This document shows positions 25,621-34,200 of a stretch of DNA of 64,000 bases, piece by piece. A model generated the notes under the pieces. That model saw only the letters and a program-made list of their open reading frames with translations, was not told the DNA's origin and ran no database searches. A program made the translations under genes and the position numbers. The stretch lies in the NCBI GenBank assembly GCA_964404285.1, contig CAYOJK010000004.1, positions 1 to 64,000 on the forward strand, written 5' to 3'. Source of the stretch: JBASEY01 sp964404285. GTDB taxonomy: Bacteria; CSSED10-310. Within the stretch, counting starts at the first letter, position 1; every line of letters begins with the position of its first letter.

Positions 25621-28600
25621 ATGGCAGTAACTCTTGGAAATTATCCAATTGTCAGAAAAATTGGAGAGGGTGGCATGGGCAGGATTTATCTTGTTCGCGA
25701 CCACGATGATACATATTGGGCAGCTAAAGAGTATAAAGGCGATTTAGCCCAATCACTTTTGGTGCATAGATTTCGCCGTGAGTTTCGTGCGCTTCAAGCT
25801 CTTGAGCATCCGGCTATTGTCAAAGTTAAAAACCTGGAATACACGCAAAAACAAATGTTTTTTTTGATGGAGTATATCAATGGCACATCGATGGACCAGA
25901 TTCTGAGACAGGTTAAAGCCAGAGACTCTGAATGGATCAAAAAAGTTTTAGTTTGGATGCACTATTTATGTGACCCTTTGCACTATATTCATAGTAAAAA
26001 CATGGTTCACAGGGATTTGAAACCTGGTAATATTATGATCATGGAGTCATCCTCCAACATCCCTGTCAAGCTTTTGGACTTTGGGGTCATTCACTGGAGC
26101 TTGGCTGACACGATTTTGACGGAAAAGCACACTTTTTTCGGGTCGCTTCGATACATGGCTCCCGAACAAATTATCAATGAAACAATCGATCTACGCTCAG
26201 ACTTGTATTCATTTGGAGTAATTCTATATGAAGCGACCACGGGGCGACCTCCCTTTGCTTTAGATAACCCATTGCTTTTAATGAATCAGCACCAAACCTG
26301 TGCCCCTATGCCGCCGCGGCGTCTGAACCCTTATATATCGGACCACTTGGAAAACCTTATTCTGACGTTACTATTCAAGCGTCCTGATGATAGACCCAGC
26401 AGTGCGACAGAAATCGCAAATTGGATCGATAAAATTTTGACTGATAAACTGTATAATGGAAGTGAAATAACCCAGTCTGTTTTAGGAATTGGAACATTAT
26501 TTCACCCGGATTTTTTTGGTCGTGATGATGAAATTAAGCAACTGTTACACTCCTGGAGCCTAGCCAGAAATGGTGAGATACAAATCTGTACTCTCAGTGG
26601 TAATGCTGGTATCGGAAAAACAAGGCTGATAAATCGTCTGCTTTCCAGGCCAGAAATGGCATCACTTCCTATCTGTAGAGGCGAGTTTTTTGCAGATGGG
26701 GCTATACATTCAGCTTTTATCCTGGCTCTAAAATCAGGAATTAAAATTCTACAAAATCGTAAAGTACTAAATATCTTGAATTCCAAACCAATCCAGCCTA
26801 TTGAAATTTTAGAAAATCAATTAAAATTGACGATCGAAGAGTTGGAAATAAAACCAAATACATCCAGGGCATCAAGTAACCTTCAGGCCAAAGCAGCAGG
26901 AATTTTAGATGCCTTGAAAATAATTTCAGACAATCAACCTTTGATTCTAGTTCTGGATAATATCCATTTTGCCGGCACAAGCGATATCATCCTTCTGAAA
27001 AACATACTTGAACAGTATGAAATTATGCTTGAGAAACAAGAACAAAAAGGTGTTTTCTTTATTCTGGCTTTTAAACCTGAACCTGATTCTGTTTCAGACC
27101 CGCTTGATGAATTTCTAGATTGGCTGAATGAATCAACTTATAGAGTTGACATTCAGTTGGAAGGGCTTTCAGAACAAGCTGTGACAGACATGATCCGATC
27201 GATGTTGGGCAGAACCACAGTTACTTCTCTGACACAATCAATTTTTCGTGAATCTGGAGGCAATCCTCTGTTAGTCATCGAATTAGTAAAAAATTTGCAA
27301 GAACAATTGACATCCAAATTAGTTGATGAATTGGATCTTGATCAAGAAACGTTGGCAGTTCACATTGATGATAGACTGATATATCTTCTTGTAAAACGTT
27401 TGGATCGACTGGCTATCGAAGCCAAAGAGGTTTTGATGGCCAGTGCAGTATTAGGCATAATTTTCCGCGCTGATGAATTGGAACAAGCCAGTGATATTCC
27501 TGATTACGCCTTCCTGGATCAACTGGATTTGTTAATTCGAAATCGTATTCTTGAAGAAGATATCTATCAAAAAGATTCTTATCGCTTTACTCATGCTCAA
27601 CTTCAAGAGACTATGCTTAAAAAAATCCCTAAACCCACTGCAGTAGAATTACACCGGCGGTGTATCACAGTATTGGAAAAACTTCACAAGACTAATTTAG
27701 GGGCAGTTGCTCCAAGATTGTTACATCACAGTATAAACTGTGAATGGACTGAAAAAATTATTGAATACCGATTGCTTTCAGCAATAAATGCCGATCAGGT
27801 GGAAGATCTAATTGAAGCTAAAAATCACCTTGAACACGCGATTGCCCTGTTTTCATCCATCGAAACAAAGGACGAAAAAATAGAAGAAAAACGGTTTAGA
27901 GTTCAACTGTTGTTTGGCAGTCTATTATTTAGGACAGGTTTAATCGAAGAAGCGGAAAAAATGTTGAAAGATACCCTGGAAGAATTAGAGGCGCTTGACC
28001 TTGTTACACTCACCAGCAACGCCCACAAACATCTCGGCGCCCTTTATGGATCACAGGGCAAAATACACGAGGCTCTGCAACATTTGAACACCTGTCTTGC
28101 TCTATCGATCAAACAAAATAATATTGCAACCATTATTGACTGTTATACAAATATTGGAGGTTCTTATCATTATTCCAAAGATTATAATAACGCGACCAAA
28201 TACGTGAATCTTGCTCTAGAAAAATCCAAAGAAATCGGCGACGATATCCGCTACGTTACCTCTATGGTCAATCTGGGTTGCATTTATATCACTGATGATA
28301 AGTGTGCTAAAGATGGCTTGCCATACTTAGAGCGAGCTATCAACATTTTAGAGGTAATTCAAAATGACACTATAAAAGCTTATGCCTTATCGGGAATCGC
28401 AACACATTATACGAGAGAAATAATGCATAATCCTTTAGCCAATACCCATCTTGATCATGATGTTGATTATTATCGAGAAATAGCAGAAAAAGTTATCGAT
28501 TTGGCAGGGCAGGTAATAAAGATCACTCATAAAACCGGGTCACTTGAAATGCTTGAAGATGCTCTGTTCTCCCGTGCCATAGCAAAGTTTTATCTTAACG

Positions 28601-28734
28601 AAGACGTCATGGACGATCTAAATAGAGCCTGGGAAATTAGCCAAAAACTTTGCAATGAAATCAACAGTGATTTTATTATTACTTTCAAAAATGTCGTGCT
28701 TTTAAAAAAAGAGGAAAAAGCTCATGACCAATAA
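25621..28734 (+). CDS. Ser/Thr kinase-AAA ATPase-TPR signalling protein
   Basis: 1037 aa in three blocks. The kinase (about 8-270) has all key elements: glycine loop GEGGMG, Lys36, HRDLKPGN with Asp132, and DFG with Asp153. The AAA/STAND-type ATPase (about 300-690) has Walker A GNAGIGKT (327-334) and Walker B LILVLDNIHF. C-terminal TPR-like hairpins run from about 715 to 1020 (for example LGALYGSQGKIHEALQHLN). This layout occurs in large bacterial regulators in which phosphorylation, nucleotide switching and TPR-mediated partner contacts meet. Some related proteins carry a cyclase or DNA-binding tail, but not this one. An 11-bp overlap links it to a small downstream gene. Confidence 0.9.
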   Translation: MAVTLGNYPIVRKIGEGGMGRIYLVRDHDDTYWAAKEYKGDLAQSLLVHRFRREFRALQALEHPAIVKVKNLEYTQKQMFFLMEYINGTSMDQILRQVKARDSEWIKKVLVWMHYLCDPLHYIHSKNMVHRDLKPGNIMIMESSSNIPVKLLDFGVIHWSLADTILTEKHTFFGSLRYMAPEQIINETIDLRSDLYSFGVILYEATTGRPPFALDNPLLLMNQHQTCAPMPPRRLNPYISDHLENLILTLLFKRPDDRPSSATEIANWIDKILTDKLYNGSEITQSVLGIGTLFHPDFFGRDDEIKQLLHSWSLARNGEIQICTLSGNAGIGKTRLINRLLSRPEMASLPICRGEFFADGAIHSAFILALKSGIKILQNRKVLNILNSKPIQPIEILENQLKLTIEELEIKPNTSRASSNLQAKAAGILDALKIISDNQPLILVLDNIHFAGTSDIILLKNILEQYEIMLEKQEQKGVFFILAFKPEPDSVSDPLDEFLDWLNESTYRVDIQLEGLSEQAVTDMIRSMLGRTTVTSLTQSIFRESGGNPLLVIELVKNLQEQLTSKLVDELDLDQETLAVHIDDRLIYLLVKRLDRLAIEAKEVLMASAVLGIIFRADELEQASDIPDYAFLDQLDLLIRNRILEEDIYQKDSYRFTHAQLQETMLKKIPKPTAVELHRRCITVLEKLHKTNLGAVAPRLLHHSINCEWTEKIIEYRLLSAINADQVEDLIEAKNHLEHAIALFSSIETKDEKIEEKRFRVQLLFGSLLFRTGLIEEAEKMLKDTLEELEALDLVTLTSNAHKHLGALYGSQGKIHEALQHLNTCLALSIKQNNIATIIDCYTNIGGSYHYSKDYNNATKYVNLALEKSKEIGDDIRYVTSMVNLGCIYITDDKCAKDGLPYLERAINILEVIQNDTIKAYALSGIATHYTREIMHNPLANTHLDHDVDYYREIAEKVIDLAGQVIKITHKTGSLEMLEDALFSRAIAKFYLNEDVMDDLNRAWEISQKLCNEINSDFIITFKNVVLLKKEEKAHDQ

Positions 28735-29047
28735 TAACGTTTCTCGATGTGGGGGTTCTATCACTGCTGGGCACATGCAAAAATTCCTTGCCCTGCCGAC
28801 AACAACATCACCCGAAGCCTATAAAAAACATTGGGCAAAACTACCGGAAGCAGATATCAGAATCTTAGAAATCCAACAAAGTCAGTTTAGCAATGCTGTG
28901 CAAATCATCTCTAAAGCTGCGGATGCCTACGTATTATTTGAAAAACTCACAACATTAGCGCTTAAACCATGTAAATTCCTGTTCGCGAAATGGAAAAACG
29001 GCGATTTTGAAGTTGAGTTCTGGGTTACAGACAGCGCTCAACGTTAA
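28724..29047 (+). CDS. Small unknown protein coupled to the kinase
   Basis: 107 aa, starting inside the end of the kinase gene, so translation is probably coupled. It has no signal, no transmembrane helix and no motif that I know; helices such as IQQSQFSNAVQIISKAADA look amphipathic, and the C-terminus turns to a beta-like stretch. It may be a substrate, inhibitor or partner of the kinase. Its 3' end overlaps the convergent pbpC by 23 bases. Confidence 0.6.
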   Translation: MTNNNVSRCGGSITAGHMQKFLALPTTTSPEAYKKHWAKLPEADIRILEIQQSQFSNAVQIISKAADAYVLFEKLTTLALKPCKFLFAKWKNGDFEVEFWVTDSAQR

Positions 29048-31244
29048 CTCGTTCCGGCCATTTAACATGAATCACCGTAACAGGTGACTCGACACCCTCT
29101 ATAGGTGCAATTGCACGTATTCGATGTGTTCCAGGCTTTAATTGCCAAAAGGTTGACCAAGGATAGTCCGTTGTGACAAAAGGAATCCCATCCACCTCCC
29201 AAGTAAGTGATGGAAGATTTAAATCGGAAATTGCTGCAAACTGAATCGTTGAATATTCCAAAGGCATATCCGGGTCGAACGTATATACCGACTCAGATTC
29301 CGGTGAGATTATCTGAATACCGTGACCTCGGCTGTCTTTAGTTGAGATTGGGATAATCTGCTGTCTGTTCATTATTAAATGGTCAGGTGTCTGAATGGCA
29401 GCTCCAGTTTTTTCAGCATCCTCATACCCAAATTTTCCTGTATCCAGAAACGTTCCTTTCCACCCTGTTTCGGACAATGGATTCTTATGTAATTCATCCA
29501 TGATCACCCGTGCTAGAGGCGCTGCAGTCTGGTAACCTCCAACCCGGCGCATAGGTCGTCCATCAGGCCTTCCAAGCCAGACAGCCGTCAAATATTCTGA
29601 AGACCATGCAATCGCCCACGCATCTCGGCTGCCTTCCGAGGTTCCAGTTTTAACAGCAACCGGATACTCATATTCAAGATGCCCCATTCGCGGAAAACTC
29701 GGCAGCCTGGCCATAGGATCCGACAAGCTCCGGTTGATCCATTGGACGGTTTCTCCACTGAAAATTTTCTGTGGAGCCAGATGCTCTTGACCTTTAAACC
29801 ATTGAAGATCACGCAAAACACCTCTGGACGAAAAAACTGTATATGCTTGAATCAAACGCTCCATCGTTACCGGCAACCCTCCAACAGCTAGCCCCAAGCC
29901 GTGTATCGCCGCCTCTTTTTCATGACTGTGCAGTCTCAAATCTGCAAGATGACCAAAGGTGCGATACAAGCCGGTTTGTCGAATCAAATCTACTGCTGGA
30001 ACGTTGCGGGAAGAGGCCAAGGCTCGTCTGACTGGGATTTCACCTAACCATACACCATCAAAATTTCCAAAACCTCCCGCATGAGACACATGATCAACAA
30101 TCAGCGATTCCGGAGAAATAATCCCATAATCCATAGCCAATGCATAGATAAACGGCTTCAAGGCGCTGCCGGGAGACCGTTTTATACGCGTATAATCAAT
30201 AGCTCCAGCATGCTCCGCATCAAAATAATCTGTCGAGCCCAACGATGCGATAACCTCTCCCGTCCGCACGTTGATAACCATTACCGCCGCATTTTCGACA
30301 CCCGATCTAGACCAGCTTTCAACACACAACTGTGCCTGATCGGCTATTTTTCTTTGTATATTCTGATCCAAAGCGGTTTGGATAATGGCGCCATCGATAG
30401 CATCTCGTGTCTTAGGATCGCGAAAAAATTCCCGTATCCTCAACGCAACATGTATTGTTTCCGGTTGCTGGATTAATCGAGGTTGAAGCCTGATTTCAGC
30501 TACTTGTTGAAGAGCGCGTTTAGCCTCGCTATCGGTTATATATCCAGCTTTATGTACCGAATCGATAATCTGACGTGCCCTGCGGACAAGTCGAGTTCTT
30601 CCCGCACTCGTCCTTGGATTCATCCAATTGGGTTGTTGGGGAATAGCCGATAAAAACGCTATTTCCGCCCAGCTCAAATCCTCAACCGGTTTACCAAAAT
30701 AGCAATATGAAGCATACCCAATACCACGTATCCCATTGCCATAAGGCGCCAAACGCAGATAATGATCCATAATACGGTTTCGACCATACCGGATCGTTAA
30801 ATAAACAGCCGTCACCATTTCCCTCATTTTGTGACGCATAGTACGCTCGGCAGGCGTTTGAAGCCTGGCAACTTGCATGGCCAATGTCGATGCGCCTGAA
30901 ACCCTCCGACCTCCTACCAGATTCTGCTTGACAGCTCGAAGTACAGCTAAAGGATCAACTCCAAAATGATAATTGAATCGACGATCCTCCATCACCTTTA
31001 CCGTAGCGGCAATACGATAAGGTATGGGCTCCACCGGCCAGTAACCAGCTTCCGCCCTATCATCTCCATCCCGAATTTCACATAAAAAAGCGGCATTACC
31101 GTCATGGACGACAAGTGTAGGAAACGGCGAGAAGAGCGCCGTACCTCCAATAGTGTACCCAAACAGCAAGATGATCGCGAGCCCGATACACCCTATGATG
31201 GCATCTCGAAACCAGTCGCTATTCCGACGGCGAAATACTGACAT
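29025..31244 (-). CDS. pbpC: Penicillin-binding protein 1C
   Basis: 739-aa bifunctional peptidoglycan synthase of the PBP1C class. After a transmembrane anchor (about 14-35) comes the glycosyltransferase domain (GT51) with EDRRFNYHFGVD and SGASTLAMQVARL. The transpeptidase has SPGSALKPF (SxxK), SRN and KTGTS in order. The C-terminal about 100 residues match the BiPBP_C tail seen in PBP1C. It acts at the inner membrane facing the periplasm. The 26-base overlap with the macroglobulin gene upstream fits the known A2M-pbpC pairing in bacteria, where the two are thought to repair and guard the wall. Identity is secure. Confidence 0.93.
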   Translation of the reverse strand: MSVFRRRNSDWFRDAIIGCIGLAIILLFGYTIGGTALFSPFPTLVVHDGNAAFLCEIRDGDDRAEAGYWPVEPIPYRIAATVKVMEDRRFNYHFGVDPLAVLRAVKQNLVGGRRVSGASTLAMQVARLQTPAERTMRHKMREMVTAVYLTIRYGRNRIMDHYLRLAPYGNGIRGIGYASYCYFGKPVEDLSWAEIAFLSAIPQQPNWMNPRTSAGRTRLVRRARQIIDSVHKAGYITDSEAKRALQQVAEIRLQPRLIQQPETIHVALRIREFFRDPKTRDAIDGAIIQTALDQNIQRKIADQAQLCVESWSRSGVENAAVMVINVRTGEVIASLGSTDYFDAEHAGAIDYTRIKRSPGSALKPFIYALAMDYGIISPESLIVDHVSHAGGFGNFDGVWLGEIPVRRALASSRNVPAVDLIRQTGLYRTFGHLADLRLHSHEKEAAIHGLGLAVGGLPVTMERLIQAYTVFSSRGVLRDLQWFKGQEHLAPQKIFSGETVQWINRSLSDPMARLPSFPRMGHLEYEYPVAVKTGTSEGSRDAWAIAWSSEYLTAVWLGRPDGRPMRRVGGYQTAAPLARVIMDELHKNPLSETGWKGTFLDTGKFGYEDAEKTGAAIQTPDHLIMNRQQIIPISTKDSRGHGIQIISPESESVYTFDPDMPLEYSTIQFAAISDLNLPSLTWEVDGIPFVTTDYPWSTFWQLKPGTHRIRAIAPIEGVESPVTVIHVKWPERVNVERCL

Positions 31245-34200
31245 AAATCCCTGGTGATGCTCCAGTTTGGTTGAAATTATACATCAAACGCGTGTAAGCC
31301 CCCGGCTGAGTAAATGTGCCGGGAAACATCGCACTGGCACGAAAATAAAAATCGTACGTTCCACGTGGCAATGAGTTGTAATAATAAGCTACGTAGTGAT
31401 CCCGCATTTCCATGTAATCCGGCGACTGCGTAAGCTGACCCGAAGGAACAGCTTCAGGCGGTGATGTTGCCAGATGAGGATTGAGCGGTTCCAACCCTGC
31501 AGCCAATGGAATAAATACAACTGCATAATTGCGGTCCTCGGGATTCACGATCTGAACATGCTCCTCAACAACCGTTCCTTCAATCAGTTCAATTGTATCC
31601 CCAGCGGTTTCCAACATGATTTTACGAGCTGATACGTTTGCTCTTTTTGGGATAATCCATTCCCTTTTCACTGCAAATCCGGAAGAATCACCTGGTAACT
31701 CAGCCGGTTCAAGAACAGGTTTTCCATGGAATTCCGCTTGAATCCATACATCTGAACCCTCATCGATTTTGATCACCATATCGGATGAGCCCGAATCTTC
31801 AAGCAACAACAAAGACGTGTTTTTGTCGATCACATACTCTTTTTTGTCCAATTTCAATCGTATCATCTCAGCGCTAGAGCGATCTGTTTCCAACAGTTCC
31901 GTGACAGCCGTCAACACAGCGGCCGAGTGATAGGTGGTCAAACGCCCTGATGCGATAATAGATGCAATACCATCTGCAAGAGATTGAATGCGTTTATCAT
32001 CAGGCATCAGTCGATTGACAGTGCGCAAAATTTCCGACAATGCCGTCACATCAGTTATGAAGCCCTGTGTCCAGCCGTAAAAAGCTCTGTCCAACCCGAC
32101 GGCTATGGGTTTACCATGAACACTCTGAATAATGACCCCATCTAACAGACTCTCTGTCAATGCCATCAACCGTGCTTCTTCCACATCCGGCAAATCAGAA
32201 AACAGCCTGATAATTCGCGCTCGAGCTTCCAAACCAAGGCTTTCAGCGTGGCGTGATATCTCTTCGATATATCCAACATCTCCCTGCCCAAATGACATCA
32301 GCGCTTCCAACGCCATTACCCGCTCTTCCATTTCATGGCCGCGAACCAACAATGAACTGTCCGATCGCAGAGCATTTTTCAAGGCCTGAACCAATTTTTC
32401 AACCAGCAGAGTGTCGACATCAAATCCACCGATACGCGCTTGCCCTAAAAACAAAAGCGTTCGTGCCGTCAGATGCACATAACCAGGGTTTCCCGGCCAG
32501 AATGAGACTAGCCCATTAGGCGTGACGACCGTCGGCAAATAATCGATAACGTTTTGGATAACCGTATCATAACGGGTATCTTCAACAGGAAGCTTCAGGG
32601 TGGAGCGAAGCTGTTTCGCTGCAAGAAATCCCGATGCACGGCTGACTTGCTGTTCTGTGCACGTGTATGGATAATCTCTCAACATCGATTCTGCTTGTAA
32701 GGCAGTGGAAATCAGCTTTGACGCCGATATACGGATGGTTCGTCGAGCGCTATCTTTTCTGATCTTATTTAAATCGGCGCCTGGAACAGTAACCGTTTCA
32801 CCTTTTTTCAGTTGCCATTCCGAGACGCTTGTCCAATCACGAACGCCATCGTATATAGGCAAAGTCATCTCTGCTGCGTCTCCAACTTCATCTTCCAGGC
32901 GTTCAGCGCCCATATAGACGGTAACAGTATCACGCTTCAAGCGCCCTTCTGAATCATATCCCGGATGTGGCAAAGAAAGGGCAAATGTATTGCGCAGCGG
33001 TTGATTGAATTCCCAGTTGACCTGTTGAGCAGCCGGGCCTTTCAAATTCAGGCCTTTTGCCTGCAACGCAACATGCCCGATACCGCCTTTTCCTTCGACG
33101 ACACGCGTGACGGCTAAAGCGTCAAAAGTGTCACCGGGGCGCAAAAACCGAGGTAATGTCGGTTGCACGACCAACGGCAGCCTCACGGCAAGCCGATTTT
33201 CTGCAAAGCCAAAACGGTCAACACCTGAACTGGCTTTTGCCCGCACGGCGAATTCAGTCAGATTATCCGGAAGCTCAACTTTAAGATTCGCCTTGCCACT
33301 GGGTCCGATGGAAACAAAAGGCTCATAAAACGGGACAGGAACAAATTTCTTACGCAAGCTCATTCGATCGAAAATATCCCCTGCCATATCATCACCAAAG
33401 TCGCCACCCCTGGTGAAAACGCCGGGTAGATTCCCTATGACCATTTCCCGCGTATCTCGTATTCCGATCGTGCTCCCGAAAGGTTTGAGCAGATCTCTTA
33501 AAGGATTGGGATCGGGTTCGCGACCCAGAGCCAGAACAGCTCGATCGACAAGCCACACGGCTGCTTCGCCGGCGATCGGCTGATGATTGGAATCGTGAAG
33601 CTCGATCGACAGATCGATGGTCTCACCCGGAACAGCCCTGTCAGGATGCGCCAGCTTGACAGAAGCAACATAGCGACTTTCTGAAACTCGCAAATCCACC
33701 GTCGCGCCAAGGGTTTGCGGCTTACCCAAATCGATGCCACTGACCGGATCGACCCGTGTCCCTTCCAAGCGGCCACGCATCAGCATGACACTGGCAGTGA
33801 CAGTAGGGCACCAGATGCTCTTGATGGGAACATCGATGATTCCAGCTCCATTTCTGACTGCCGAATGATAAAACTTTAGACCATCAGGCGATTCGATAAC
33901 CGCTAGAGCTTCAGCGGTTTGAAATGGGCTTTCAATCAGCAGTTGAGCAGTATCGCCGGGCTCATAAACAGATTTATCGGTACGCAGCGTAAACCCTCTT
34001 TCCGGTGCGCGTTCCCAGGTGACAGGAGTCGGACCCTGGACAAAAACATCCATAGCCACTCTTTGAGCACGACCCACTTTATCGCGTGCTGACAACTCAA
34101 CAATATAAACACCTGCTTCAGATACTGAAAATGACACATCAAGTGGCTTATCGCCGGAAACCACATTTTTTGTGGTAATGGGTGTTTCAACGACATGGGT

